64,000 nt of DNA from Calothrix sp. NIES-4105 (GTDB lineage: Bacteria; Cyanobacteriota; Cyanobacteriia; Cyanobacteriales; Nostocaceae), in assembly GCF_002368415.1 (NCBI RefSeq), contig NZ_AP018290.1, forward strand, positions 496,001 through 560,000, in the 5' to 3' direction. The notes beneath the pieces were generated by a model that was given only the letters and a program-made list of their open reading frames with translations, did not search any database and was not told the origin of the DNA. The first letter of the stretch is position 1; every line of letters begins with the position of its first letter. Positions 20,194 to 30,467 of this stretch are shown piece by piece. A program made the position numbers and the translations under genes.

Positions 20194-20209
20194 TGGCTGT
20201 TGGAAGCTC

Positions 20210-20310
20210 GGCAACGGATGTTGGAACGGATGTAACGGATAAATAATTTGTTACGATTAGAGATTAGTTATATAAAATAAACTATCCGTTATATCCGTTG
20301 TATCCGTTGC
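20210..20310. repeat. paired ACGGAT arrays (TATCCGTTG type short repeats)
   Basis: A block of GGATGTTGGAACGGATGTAACGGAT is followed after about 45 bases by its inverse, ATCCGTTATATCCGTTGTATCCGTTGC. The two can pair into a long hairpin between the phosphatase gene and ispE. Half-copies occur near 5302, 52618 and 60208. Confidence 0.75.
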
Positions 20311-20345
20311 AAAGGTATATTAAAACTGATGAATTGCTGAATTAT

Positions 20346-21296
20346 ATGCAAGGTTTAAGTTTAATAGCTCCTGCCAAGATAAACTTATATTTGGAAATCA
20401 TCGGCGCCCGTGATGATGGATACCATGAGTTAGCGATGGTGATGCAAAGTATTGACGTTTCTGACCAAATAGATATTGTTGGCAACGGCAGTCAAAATAT
20501 TCGTGTACAGTGCGATAACTTAGAAGTGCCAGCAGATAACACAAATCTTGCTTACCGTGCAGCAGAGTTAATGGTAAAAGAATTTCCCGAACAGTTTGCG
20601 AAACTTGGGGGAGTTGATATAAAAATTCACAAGCGTATACCAATAGCAGCAGGTTTAGCAGGAGGTTCCACAAACGCAGCAGCAGTATTGGTAGGCATAG
20701 ATTTACTATGGAAGTTAGGACTAACTAAAATAGAGATAGAAGAATTAGGCGCCACATTAGGGTCAGATATTCCCTTTTGTGTAGCAGGTGGAACAGCGAT
20801 AGCAACAGGACGAGGAGAACAGCTTGCAGAAATTTTAGGTTTAGACAATATATATATAGTATTGGGTAAACATCGTAGTCTCAGTGTATCGACACCTTGG
20901 GCATATAAAACATATCGTGCCACATACGGTGATAAATATCCTCAAGATAAACATAGCTTAACAGCGCGCGCTTCCTCAGTACACTCGGCGCCGATGATAA
21001 AAGCGATATCTCACAGAAACGCTATTGAAATATCCCAACAATTACACAACGACCTAGAAAAAGTAGTCTTACCTGAATTTCCCAAAGTCTTAGAACTACG
21101 CGAAGCATTTGCATCTGCAGGAGCATTAGGAACAATGATGTCCGGTTCAGGGCCTAGCGTTTTTGGAATATGCGAATCCTTTGAACACGCAGAAAACGTA
21201 AAACAGCATGTTCGCTCGTTAATACCCGACGAAGATTTAGAATTGTTTACAACACAAACTATATCTCAAGGAATTCATCTAAAGTCATCAATATAA
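20346..21296 (+). CDS. ispE: 4-diphosphocytidyl-2-C-methyl-D-erythritol kinase
   Basis: IspE phosphorylates CDP-methylerythritol in the MEP pathway of isoprenoid synthesis, needed for carotenoids, phytol and quinones. From the ATG at 20346 the protein is 316 residues and starts MQGLSLIAPAKINLYLEIIG, as in other cyanobacteria; the frame extends 16 codons upstream without family similarity. GHMP-kinase features are the AKINL strand, the ATP-binding loop PIAAGLAGGSTNAAA, and GTMMSGSGPSVFGI near the C-terminus. It precedes a DUF3082 gene. This pair normally follows rsmA, here 9 kb upstream. Confidence 0.95.
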   Translation: MQGLSLIAPAKINLYLEIIGARDDGYHELAMVMQSIDVSDQIDIVGNGSQNIRVQCDNLEVPADNTNLAYRAAELMVKEFPEQFAKLGGVDIKIHKRIPIAAGLAGGSTNAAAVLVGIDLLWKLGLTKIEIEELGATLGSDIPFCVAGGTAIATGRGEQLAEILGLDNIYIVLGKHRSLSVSTPWAYKTYRATYGDKYPQDKHSLTARASSVHSAPMIKAISHRNAIEISQQLHNDLEKVVLPEFPKVLELREAFASAGALGTMMSGSGPSVFGICESFEHAENVKQHVRSLIPDEDLELFTTQTISQGIHLKSSI

Positions 21297-21424
21297 ATAC
21301 CATTAAATTACAACGTCGGGTGCGTGGCGCCATTACAATCTTCCAACGAAGCGAGTAAACAAAGAGCGCGTTACGTACCAACCAAAACCCCGAAAAGCTT
21401 AATATCCCCATAACAAGGCAACAT

Positions 21425-21748
21425 ATGAGCGAAGAAAAGATAGAAAAACCAGCAGAAACACCAGTTAAGGAAACTCTAACACCAGTAAAGTGTTTAATAG
21501 GCGCCGTATTAGCCGGAGCAATGGCATACGGTTCATATAACTTAACAAGTGCCATAGCAACAACCTTTGCCAACAAACCCATCCACACAACAAACCAAAT
21601 AGTGGCAAATATCTCCTCTGTAGTACGTTCCCTAGTAGTAGGAGTAGTATCACTAGGAATATGGGTGTTTGGAATAGTCGCAATAGGACTATTAGCACTA
21701 GGAATACAATTACTAATACAGTCCAAAAAACAATCTCCTGAAACCTAG
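21425..21748 (+). CDS. DUF3082 small membrane protein
   Basis: A 107-residue protein with two hydrophobic segments (about 22-42, KCLIGAVLAGAMAYGSYNLTS, and 66-95, around VVGVVSLGIWVFGIVAIGLLALGIQ) joined by a polar loop. It matches the DUF3082 family that follows ispE in many cyanobacteria. The function is unknown. The start follows AAGGCAACAT, a modest ribosome-binding site. It lies 128 bp after ispE. Confidence 0.85.
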   Translation: MSEEKIEKPAETPVKETLTPVKCLIGAVLAGAMAYGSYNLTSAIATTFANKPIHTTNQIVANISSVVRSLVVGVVSLGIWVFGIVAIGLLALGIQLLIQSKKQSPET

Positions 21749-21803
21749 CCCGCTTAGGAGTAGATAAAATATTGAGGGAGAAATTTATTTGTGTTTCTGT
21801 GGA

Positions 21804-21856
21804 CTCTGCGCCTCTGTGGTAAAAAAATATATATATTTCACCACAGAGACACAGAG
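21804..21856. repeat. inverted CACAGAG repeats (hairpin)
   Basis: CTCTGCGCCTCTGTGGT and ACCACAGAGACACAGAG pair at 15 of 17 positions around an AT-rich loop. They form a strong hairpin between the DUF3082 gene and the kinase gene and could stop transcription. The ACCACAGAGAC segment recurs at 1615, 18953, 34673 and 39092. Confidence 0.65.
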
Positions 21857-21956
21857 AACGCAGAGAGAAGGTACAGTTTTAAAACTTGTAGCGTCACGCA
21901 CCGTAAGATTTTTATGTGCCACCAAGCGTAAGTCCTATTTTAATTAAATCCAGATA

Positions 21957-24900
21957 ATGCTCACCCTGCCTGGTTACACATACCACGAAACTGTTTACAA
22001 TGGAGAGAAAACACTCGTTTACCGCGCGATTCGAGTCAGCGATAGACTACCTGTTGTTATTAAAACCCTCAAAACTAATTTTCCAACCGTAGAAGAAACT
22101 TCTCGATTCAAGCAAGAATACCGAATTTTGAGCGATTTATCGGTTGCTGGTGTGATTAAAGCTTATGCGATCGAGCGTTATCAGAACCGATTTATGCTGA
22201 TTCTCGAAGATGTGGACGGTACATCGCTGAAAGCATTCGCGACCCCTGAACCTCTGGCATTGAGCGAATTTTTGACAATTGCAATTCAGTCTGCATCTAT
22301 CTTAGGGGAGATTCATCAACATAATATTATTCATAAAGATATTAAGCCAAAGAATATTCTGATTTGCCCAAATCGAGAAATTAAAATTATTGACTTTAGT
22401 ATTTCCTCGCGTCTTTCCAAAGAAAATCCTTCGCTGTGTTCTCCCGGAGAAATTGAAGGAAGTCTCTCGTACCTTTCTCCAGAGCAAACAGGTCGTATGA
22501 ATCGCACCGTGGATTATCGTAGCGATTTATATGCGTTAGGGGTGACATTTTATGAATTATTGACTGGTATTTTGCCATTTCAATCCGACGACCCTTTAGA
22601 ACTAATTCACGCTCACATCGCCAAACCACCACTTCCACCACATCAAAACCGTCCGGAGATTCCGGTTGTTATCTCAAATATCCTTCTCAAGTTACTTGCA
22701 AAAAATGCCGAAGATAGGTATCAAAGTGCATTTGGACTTAAAGCTGATTTGGAGATATGCCAGACTCAGTTAACTAATACTGGAACAGCAAGCGAGTTTA
22801 CTTTGGGGCAACATGATACACCTGGGTTACTACTAATTCCCCAAAAGTTGTACGGTCGGGAAGCTGAAGTTGCAACACTAATACAGGCATTCGAGCGCAT
22901 CGCTGTAGCTGAATCTCAATCAAATATTGAATTGGTTTTGGTCAGCGGTTATTCGGGCATTGGTAAATCGTCGCTGGTAAACGAAATTCACAAACCAATT
23001 GTGCAACGACGCGGCTACTTCCTAACTGGTAAATTTGACCAATTTCAGCGAGATATTCCCTATGCTTCGCTGATTCAAGCACTGAGAGCCTTAATTCAGC
23101 AAGTATTAGCCGAAAGTGACGACCGTTTAGCAGCTTGGAAAACGAAATTACAGGAAGCTTTGGGAAGAAATGGTCAAGTCATTGTCGATGTAATTCCGGA
23201 AGTCGAACTAATTATTGGAGCGCAACCAATTGTACCAACATTGGGAGGTACAGAAGCACAAATTCGATTCAATCGCGTCATGAGCGCGTTTATTCGCGTT
23301 TTTGCTCAAGCATCTCATCCTTTAGTGCTGTTTCTAGATGATTTACAGTGGGCAGATTTGGCATCTTTGAAGTTCATCCGCGCGTTGATGACCGATGCAA
23401 GTAGCGGCTATTTACTGATATTAGGCGCCTATCGAGATAATGAGGTTAGTGCTGCCCATCCTTTGATGCAGATGCTAGAGCAATTACCTTCGGAAGCAAC
23501 GATTCATAATATTGTGCTGTCCCCATTAAACTTAGAAAATGTCCAGCAATTAATTGGAGAGACATTAGGAGAAGTAGATTCAATACCATTAGCTCGATTA
23601 ATTTATGAAAAAACCGACGGTAATCCCTTTTTTGTAACTCAACTGTTGAAATCGCTCGCACAAGCAAATTTGATTGCGTTTGATTTTAGCACTGCTCGTT
23701 GGCAATGGGATTTAGGGCAAATTGAAACCGTTGGTGTGACTGATAATGTCGTCGAGTTAATGATTAACAAGATTCAAAAACTGCCAACATCAACACAAAC
23801 ATTGTTGAAATTAGCAGCTTGTATTGGCAACCGTTTCGATTTAGAAACGCTCGCGGTGATTTCGGCATCATCGCTACTCAAAACAGCTGAGGAAGTTTGG
23901 TTAGCAATGGAAGTTGGATTGATTTTACCATTAAGTCAAGCTTATAAAATTCCCTTAGTTGCGGGTGAAGAAACAGTTGCTCATGCTTTGGGCAACCGGG
24001 CAATTCGCTATCGGTTTCTTCACGACCGAGTTCAGCAAGCTGCTTATACACTAATCGAGTCAAACGAACGCAAAGCCACACATCTCAAAATTGGTCGGCG
24101 AATACGGCAAAGTCAATCTTTAGAACAACAAACAGAAAATATTTTTGAATTAGTAAATCAATTTAATTTAGGGATTAATTTGATTGTCGAGCAAGCTGAA
24201 AAAAATCAGTTAGCTCAATTCAATTTAATTGCAGGTAAAAAAGCCAAGGCAGCAATTGCTTACGAACCTGCTGCCCGTTATTTGAATTTGGGATTAGAGC
24301 TTTTAGCTCCTGACTGCTGGCAGAATGATTATAGTTTGACCCTGGATTTATATGAGGCAGCGATTGATATTGAGTGTATTAATGGCAATTATGCGCGCGC
24401 TCAATCATTAATAGATGTGGCATTACATCATACACGTATACTGCTCGAACGTATCCGAATTTATAAACAACAAATTCAGCTAGAAATAGCTCAAGGCGAT
24501 TTACCTGCATCGATTGAGACAGCATTAAGGGTGTTAGAATTGCTAGAGGCGCCGATTCCTACTGATACTGTTGACATTGAGCGTTATTGTGCCCAACTTC
24601 GGGCCGAGTTGGTATTTGCACCCAAAGAAATAGCGACGTTAGCCAATTTGCCCGTGATGAGTGATCCCAACAAACGGGCAGCAATGGAAATTTTAAATAC
24701 GATGCCAGGGCCAGTTTACATCGTTCAACCGCAATTATTTATGCCGATGATGTTAACAATGGTAAGGCTTTCGGTTGAGTATGGAAATTGGGCGCCTTCG
24801 TCGTTTAGTTACTGTATTTATGGGTTTCTTAGCTCTGAAGTGTTTGGGAATGCGGATATTGGATACGAATTTGGGCAATTGTCGCTTTTGGTGTTGGAAC

Positions 24901-27236
24901 AATTCAACGATAAAACGCTTTATCCGCATGTGCTAAAAGTCTATGGTACTCACGTTCACTACATCAAGAATTCGCTACGTTCGTCACTGGAATTTATTAA
25001 ATCTTCGATTGAGCGTTCAGTAGAAGTCGGCAACATTGAGTTTTTGGGATACGGTGCTGGGGAATATGCCATGTATAACTTCTTTTGTGGCGAAAATCTC
25101 GAAACCGTTAATCAAAAGGTACTGCCCTATATTGAACTCGTCGAGCGCTTCGGGCAACAGTTAGGAATTTACTACATTCGGATCGCGCGGCAAGTCGTAT
25201 TGAATTTAATGGGTGAGGCAGATAATCCACTCATTCTAACGGGGGATAGCTTTAATGAAGGTACGATGCTACCCATCGTAGAAGCTGCCAATTGGAATAT
25301 GCTGCTGTGCTGTTTCTATTTATTCAAATTGATATTAGCGTATTGGTTTGGAGATTACGAAGCTTCAATTGCCTATGCTGAATCTACCGCTGCTCAATTG
25401 GATAGCGTTTTGGGGATGATGATGCGTTATGAGTATATCTTCTACCACTCACTAACGCTACTGGCTCGATACAGTGGTCTGGATAAAAACGAGCAAAGTC
25501 GCACATTACAACAGGTACAAGCAAATCAAAAAATTCTCCAATTAAAAGCGCTCCACGCACCGATGAATTTTCAGCATAAATACGAGTTGGTGGAAGCTGA
25601 AATCAACAGGGTAACAGGTAATACCCTCGGTGCAATGAATGCTTACGATTGTAGTATTCAATCTGCCAGGAATCATGAATATACGCAAGATGAAGCCCTT
25701 GCAAACGAATTAGCAGCCAAGCTTTATTTAGAAATTAATAAACCAAAAATTGCTACAGCGTATTTGAATGATGCGTATTTAGGGTACGCAAGTTGGGGGG
25801 CAACGGCAAAAACACAAGATTTACTGACTCGTTACCCGGATTTGTTAGCGCAGCAAATTCAGGGACGAGTTGCTAGCATCACTTCAGTATCTGGGAAAAC
25901 TGCTTGGTTAGATTTATCAACCGTTGTCAAAGCTTCCCAAGCGATTGCTAGCGAATTGATACTAGAAAATTTACTGAATCGATTAATTGCAATTGTTATT
26001 GAAAATGCCGCTGCTCAACGGGGATTTTTAATTGCAGAAACATCGGCTGAGTTTGTAATTGTTGCTGCTGGTGCAGTTGAGCAAAATCAAATTGTTTTCA
26101 ACTCAACCAAACAAAGCCAACTTCCCATCGCAATTCTAAATTACGTCGTTCGCACAGGAGAAACAGTTGTATTAAATAATGCAACTCATGAAGGTATTTT
26201 TACAAGTGACCCATATATTGCAGCATATCAACCCAAATCTGTATTGTGTACGCCGATTATTTATCAAGGACAACTTAAGAATCTACTTTATTTAGAAAAT
26301 CATCTAACTACAGGAGCATTTACAGTAGAACGATTGGAAATATTAAGGCTGCTGTCTGCTCAAATTGCGGTTTCATTAGAAAACGCACTTCTGTATCAAA
26401 ATCTTGCCCAAACAAACGCGGAGTTAGCAACCGCGAATACCCAATTAGAGCAATACACCCAAACTTTAGAAGCTACGGTCGCCGAACGCACTTTAGAACT
26501 AAAAGAGAAAAATATGCGTTTAGAGCAAACAACCACGCAACTCAAGGTGATTAATAACGAGTTAGAAAGCTTTTCTAGCTCAGTATCCCACGACTTGCGG
26601 GCGCCGCTACGACGGATTGACTATTTTACACAATTCCTTATGGAATCGGCATCTGACCGCTTAAATCCGAAAAGTCAAGATTATTTGACTCGTATTCAAG
26701 CTTCATCACAACAAATGCGTCAGCTAATTGACGATTTATTACGTTTGTCGCAAATTAGTAGAGCCGAACTACGTCGCAGCCAAATTAACTTGAGTGAAAT
26801 GGTAATGGCGATATATTCTACAAACTTTGCTAACCTCCAAAACGATCAACTACGACAAGTTGAATTAAAAATTACTCCAAATTTAAGCACAATTGCTGAT
26901 GCTCAATTGCTCAAGGCAGCACTCGAAAACTTGCTAGGTAATGCTTGGAAATATACCAGCAAAGTAAGTCTTGCTGAAATTGAGTTTGGAACGAGCCATC
27001 CGGGAGTATTCTTCATTCGTGATAATGGAGCTGGCTTCGATATGAATGATGCAGATAAACTGTTTCAACCGTTTCAAAGGCTGCACTCAGCGATAGAATT
27101 TGAAGGTAACGGCATTGGGTTAGCCACCGTTCAACGTATTATTCACCGTCATGGGGGACGCATCTGGGCAGAAAGCAAAGTTGGTTCAGGAGCAATTTTT
27201 TATTTTACCTTGGAAGGTTCAAAAGGGCATGGGTAA
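21957..27236 (+). CDS. trifunctional Ser/Thr kinase - AAA ATPase - GAF - histidine kinase
   Basis: This 1759-residue signalling protein belongs to the HstK-like class of heterocyst-forming cyanobacteria. Residues about 1-270 are a Ser/Thr kinase: VVIKTLK (ATP-binding Lys), HKDIKPKNIL (catalytic loop, near 125), IDFSISS in place of DFG, and the SPEQTGRMNRTVDYRSDLYALG activation segment. An AAA/NTPase domain follows with GYSGIGKSS (about 333) and VLFLDDLQWAD. A helical repeat region leads to a GAF domain (about 1330-1480), a coiled coil, and a histidine kinase with phospho-acceptor His in SSSVSHDLRAPLR (about 1545), then NAWKYTSK, DNGAGFD and GNGIGLATV. The DFS form is usual for this class. The next gene overlaps its end by 8 bp, so they are co-translated. 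A paralogue lies at 42376-47775. Confidence 0.95.
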   Translation: MLTLPGYTYHETVYNGEKTLVYRAIRVSDRLPVVIKTLKTNFPTVEETSRFKQEYRILSDLSVAGVIKAYAIERYQNRFMLILEDVDGTSLKAFATPEPLALSEFLTIAIQSASILGEIHQHNIIHKDIKPKNILICPNREIKIIDFSISSRLSKENPSLCSPGEIEGSLSYLSPEQTGRMNRTVDYRSDLYALGVTFYELLTGILPFQSDDPLELIHAHIAKPPLPPHQNRPEIPVVISNILLKLLAKNAEDRYQSAFGLKADLEICQTQLTNTGTASEFTLGQHDTPGLLLIPQKLYGREAEVATLIQAFERIAVAESQSNIELVLVSGYSGIGKSSLVNEIHKPIVQRRGYFLTGKFDQFQRDIPYASLIQALRALIQQVLAESDDRLAAWKTKLQEALGRNGQVIVDVIPEVELIIGAQPIVPTLGGTEAQIRFNRVMSAFIRVFAQASHPLVLFLDDLQWADLASLKFIRALMTDASSGYLLILGAYRDNEVSAAHPLMQMLEQLPSEATIHNIVLSPLNLENVQQLIGETLGEVDSIPLARLIYEKTDGNPFFVTQLLKSLAQANLIAFDFSTARWQWDLGQIETVGVTDNVVELMINKIQKLPTSTQTLLKLAACIGNRFDLETLAVISASSLLKTAEEVWLAMEVGLILPLSQAYKIPLVAGEETVAHALGNRAIRYRFLHDRVQQAAYTLIESNERKATHLKIGRRIRQSQSLEQQTENIFELVNQFNLGINLIVEQAEKNQLAQFNLIAGKKAKAAIAYEPAARYLNLGLELLAPDCWQNDYSLTLDLYEAAIDIECINGNYARAQSLIDVALHHTRILLERIRIYKQQIQLEIAQGDLPASIETALRVLELLEAPIPTDTVDIERYCAQLRAELVFAPKEIATLANLPVMSDPNKRAAMEILNTMPGPVYIVQPQLFMPMMLTMVRLSVEYGNWAPSSFSYCIYGFLSSEVFGNADIGYEFGQLSLLVLEQFNDKTLYPHVLKVYGTHVHYIKNSLRSSLEFIKSSIERSVEVGNIEFLGYGAGEYAMYNFFCGENLETVNQKVLPYIELVERFGQQLGIYYIRIARQVVLNLMGEADNPLILTGDSFNEGTMLPIVEAANWNMLLCCFYLFKLILAYWFGDYEASIAYAESTAAQLDSVLGMMMRYEYIFYHSLTLLARYSGLDKNEQSRTLQQVQANQKILQLKALHAPMNFQHKYELVEAEINRVTGNTLGAMNAYDCSIQSARNHEYTQDEALANELAAKLYLEINKPKIATAYLNDAYLGYASWGATAKTQDLLTRYPDLLAQQIQGRVASITSVSGKTAWLDLSTVVKASQAIASELILENLLNRLIAIVIENAAAQRGFLIAETSAEFVIVAAGAVEQNQIVFNSTKQSQLPIAILNYVVRTGETVVLNNATHEGIFTSDPYIAAYQPKSVLCTPIIYQGQLKNLLYLENHLTTGAFTVERLEILRLLSAQIAVSLENALLYQNLAQTNAELATANTQLEQYTQTLEATVAERTLELKEKNMRLEQTTTQLKVINNELESFSSSVSHDLRAPLRRIDYFTQFLMESASDRLNPKSQDYLTRIQASSQQMRQLIDDLLRLSQISRAELRRSQINLSEMVMAIYSTNFANLQNDQLRQVELKITPNLSTIADAQLLKAALENLLGNAWKYTSKVSLAEIEFGTSHPGVFFIRDNGAGFDMNDADKLFQPFQRLHSAIEFEGNGIGLATVQRIIHRHGGRIWAESKVGSGAIFYFTLEGSKGHG

Positions 27237-28755
27237 ACCGTTACAAGTTCTGATTGTCGAAGATTCTGAAGATGATATGCTGGTGCTGCTGCATACTTTA
27301 GAGCAGAATGACTATGATTTAACTTATACACGGGTCGTAACGGCGCCTGATATGAGTGCTGCCCTCAAACAGTCTTCTTGGGATATCATTCTCTGCGATT
27401 ACACAATTCCTGGATTTGACGCTCCTAAAGCCTTGTCTCTGCTTAAAAATACTGGGTTAGACATTCCCTTCATTATTATCTCAGGTACGATTAACGAAGA
27501 AACAGTTGTGCCTGTTTTGAAAGCCGGGGCACACGATTTCATCCTTAAAGAACGAATGGCACGCTTGGTTCCTGCCATTGAGCGGGAAATGCGAGAAGCC
27601 AAGATTCGACAAAAACAGCGAGAAACGGAAGTAGAGCTTGAAAAAGTCTTGCAAAAGTTGAATTTCCATGTAGAAAATTCACCGTTAGGGGTAATTGAGT
27701 GGAATTCTGAGTTTCAAGTAATGCGGTGGTCATCATCAGCAGAAAAAATCTTCGGTTGGTTTGCAAAAGAAGCCATCGGTCGAAGACTTCAAGACTGGCA
27801 ATTTGTCCATGAAGATGATGTAGACGCGGTAAATGCCACGATTGCCAGGATGGTTAGTTATCCACAAACATTTTCCCTAAATCGAAATTATACTAAAAAT
27901 GGCTCGATAATTTACTGTGAATGGTATAATTCGGCGTTAATTGAAGATGGAAAGTTAGTTTCGGTGCTGTCCTTGGCATTGGATGTAAGTGATCGCGTCC
28001 GGCTAGAAAATGAACGAAACCGCAGCCTTGAACTTGAAATCGCCGCCCGTGCTGAGGCAGAAAAGGCAAACCGCCTTAAAGACCAATTTTTAGCAACGCT
28101 GTCCCATGAGTTGAGAACACCGCTGAATCCGATTTTAGGATGGATCAAATTACTCCAAAGTAGCAAATTAAACGAAACCAAAACGGTTGAGGCACTCGCC
28201 ACGATTGAGCGCAACGCCAAACTGCAAGCTAAACTTGTAGAAGACCTACTCGATATTTCTCGGATTATTCAGGGTAAGCTGACTTTAAATGCAACTCCTG
28301 TAAGTATCGCTTTAATTATCGGTGCTGCTATTGAAACCGTTCGTCTTGCTGCCGAAGCGAAAAGCATTCAATTAATTACCAGGTTATCACCCAACGTCGG
28401 ACAAGTCCTTGGTGATGCCACTCGGTTACAACAAGTCATTGGAAATTTGCTCTCAAACGCTGTCAAGTTTACAAGTGATGGGGGACAAATAGAAATTCGG
28501 CTCGAACAAGTGGATAAGTTAGCTAAAATTCAGGTGATAGATACAGGTATTGGTATTAATCCTGAGTTTCAGCCTTATGTGTTTGAACATTTTCGGCAAT
28601 TCGATAGTTCTATTACTCGTAAATTTGGCGGCTTAGGATTAGGACTAGCGATTGCTCGTCAAATTGTTGAACTTCATGGTGGCACAATTAGAGTCGAAAG
28701 TCAAGGTGAAGGACAAGGCACAACCTTTACAGTCTGTCTATTACTGCACTGTTAA
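27229..28755 (+). CDS. REC-PAS-histidine kinase (hybrid two-component protein)
   Basis: The start is taken at the ATG 27229, which overlaps the upstream stop (ATGGGTAA) and is preceded by an AAGG element. The frame extends 26 codons upstream within the previous gene. The 508-residue protein has an N-terminal receiver (VLIVEDSEDDM, phospho-acceptor in IILCDYTIPG, Lys in FILKERM), a PAS domain (about 150-265, with IEWNSEFQVMRWS and FVHEDDVDAV), and a histidine kinase with [29 protein letters not shown] and GLGLGLAI. It is probably a phosphorelay partner of the trifunctional kinase encoded just before it. Confidence 0.95.
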   Translation: MGKPLQVLIVEDSEDDMLVLLHTLEQNDYDLTYTRVVTAPDMSAALKQSSWDIILCDYTIPGFDAPKALSLLKNTGLDIPFIIISGTINEETVVPVLKAGAHDFILKERMARLVPAIEREMREAKIRQKQRETEVELEKVLQKLNFHVENSPLGVIEWNSEFQVMRWSSSAEKIFGWFAKEAIGRRLQDWQFVHEDDVDAVNATIARMVSYPQTFSLNRNYTKNGSIIYCEWYNSALIEDGKLVSVLSLALDVSDRVRLENERNRSLELEIAARAEAEKANRLKDQFLATLSHELRTPLNPILGWIKLLQSSKLNETKTVEALATIERNAKLQAKLVEDLLDISRIIQGKLTLNATPVSIALIIGAAIETVRLAAEAKSIQLITRLSPNVGQVLGDATRLQQVIGNLLSNAVKFTSDGGQIEIRLEQVDKLAKIQVIDTGIGINPEFQPYVFEHFRQFDSSITRKFGGLGLGLAIARQIVELHGGTIRVESQGEGQGTTFTVCLLLHC

Positions 28756-28873
28756 AGTACAACTGGACAAGCTACTAAAGAACATCTTTACATAAAATAT
28801 CAAATATCAGGCGCCAATATAAAGACTTAAAATAGTATTTAATTACTACATTAAAAGTGCAATTAAGAATATT

Positions 28874-29500
28874 ATGGTTAAAACAATTGCAATTTCCGAA
28901 AAAACAACACTCAAATACCTAAGAGAGAACTTTAACATACAGCGTAACGAAAAACGCGAGTTTTTCCCAGAGTGGTACGAAAACTTGCCATAACTAAGCT
29001 CAAGCGATAAAAGATTTTTAGATAGAGTCAGTTCTCGCTATTTTTACCAACTTGACGAGGGAACACTTTTAGAAGGTGGGGTAAAAATGATGATGGTCGC
29101 TCCCCTATTAGATATAGCAGGTTTTTATGATGCTCCTTTTAACACACGCTTTGAAAAATCAGTAACACTCGAAGTTGAAGCAGAAGAGGAAATATTACAA
29201 GGGAGAATAGACGCACTAGTTGTACAAAATCAATTTTGGACTTGGGTTATCGAAGTAAAACGTACAACATTTTCTCTTAGCTTAGGAATACCTCAAGCAC
29301 TAGCATACATGCTGACAAATTCAAATTCAGGAAAACCAACATATGGACTTTTAACTGGAGGGGAAGACTTTATTTTTATCAAGTTGCAACAACAAGAAAA
29401 CCCTGTATACGGATTATCTCGGAAATTCAGCATTCTCAATCAGGGAGATTTATATGAAGTGCTAAAAATCCTGCGTCACATAGGAAATTCTATAACATAA
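28874..29500 (+). pseudogene. nuclease-like (HSDR_N type) gene interrupted by an in-frame TAA
   Basis: From the ATG at 28874 the frame reads MVKTIAISEKTTLKYLREN to WYENLP, meets TAA at 28991-28993, and continues in the same frame for 169 more codons to 29500 without another stop. The second part has the GRIDALVV and WVIEVKR motifs of a PD-(D/E)XK-type fold and resembles a widespread cyanobacterial family related to the N-terminus of type I restriction R subunits. Homologues have Glu after the Pro, so GAA to TAA would explain the stop. The 137-residue piece from the ATG at 29087 could still be translated. The gene lies at the edge of the repeat-rich transposase region. Confidence 0.75.
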
Positions 29501-29535
29501 AAATCGTAGGGTGGAATGGCACTTACTTAACAATG

Positions 29536-29603
29536 GATGGTGCGTAAAAGCATTTTAATTTTTTGTTACACTGCTTGACTGTAATAGCTTTCACGCACCC
29601 TAC
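29536..29603. repeat. inverted-repeat element (GGTGCGTAAAAGC...GCTTTCACGCACCCTAC)
   Basis: A left arm GGTGCGTAAAAGC pairs with GCTTTCACGCACC, and the element ends with the CACCCTAC shared by the family. A CGTAGGGTGGAATGGCACTTACTTAA direct repeat lies just left of it (29507) and again at 29768. Confidence 0.75.
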
Positions 29604-29767
29604 CTCACATCTTGCACCTTCTCAACAAAGGTAAGGTGGGCAGTGCCCACCCGAAGCAAAAATAAGCATTACAAGCTCTTTCATTCGATTGGAAGCTCGT
29701 GGTGCAAGATGTCAGCTACCCAATTTTTTGTTGGCGCCTCCAAATGCTTAAGTAAGCAACATTCAAT

Positions 29768-30255
29768 CGTAGGGTGGAATGGCACTTACTTAAGCGTCCG
29801 CTCGCGAGGTGAACGTATTGGTTTGGTAGGCTGCGCGCTCTGATGCGTGGCGATTCACACGGTCGGCGCCTACATCAATACCAATACATATCAACTACAC
29901 ATCAACGTGAATTAAATTAATTTATAGGTGGTGAACAACAATTTATCACTTTTTTAAATCTAACTAACAATTACAAAATCTCAATTAATACTTCAATACG
30001 ATTTAATACTTCCTAACAAAACCGGAGGGCGCGCTCTGTAAATCGCGCATTTAGGGCGGCGCCTAGATCAATACTAATACGTATCAACTATACATCAACG
30101 TGAATTCGATTCATTTATAAGTGGTGAACAACAATTTATCACTTTCCTAAATCTAACTATCAATTAAAAAATCTCAATTAATATTTAAATACTATCTAAT
30201 ACTTACTAATAAAACCGGAGGGCGCGTTATTAAATCGCGCATTTAGGGCGGCGCC
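29768..30255. repeat. left arm of a large inverted repeat: leader plus two ~192-bp tandem units
   Basis: The arm starts at CGTAGGGTGGAATGGCACTTACTTAAG and includes CGGTCGGCGCCTACATCAATACC. It then contains two consecutive units (from 29865 and from 30059; spacing 194 and 192 bp), each running GGCGCCTA...GTGGTGAACAACAATTTATCAC...AAAACCGGAGGGCGCG...ATCGCGCATTTAGGGC. The same units are present in inverse orientation at 32091-32580. From 30256 to 30467 there is non-repetitive sequence that includes an open tail reading VCREVGKIKHSGCKIVAVK, which I cannot assign. Confidence 0.85.
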
Positions 30256-30467
30256 TGTAAAACTATATTTAAGAATACAAGTTTGTAGAGAAGTAGGTAA
30301 AATCAAACACTCAGGATGTAAAATTGTTGCTGTAAAAGCTTTAAAAATTAGCTTTTAAGCAATTTATATTTCTGAATCCTGTTATAGTTGATTACGTCTG
30401 CCTAGGAAATAAAAATGTCATACAATTATCACAAAAAGAAGTAAAAAGATGTTTGTATTAATGTACT

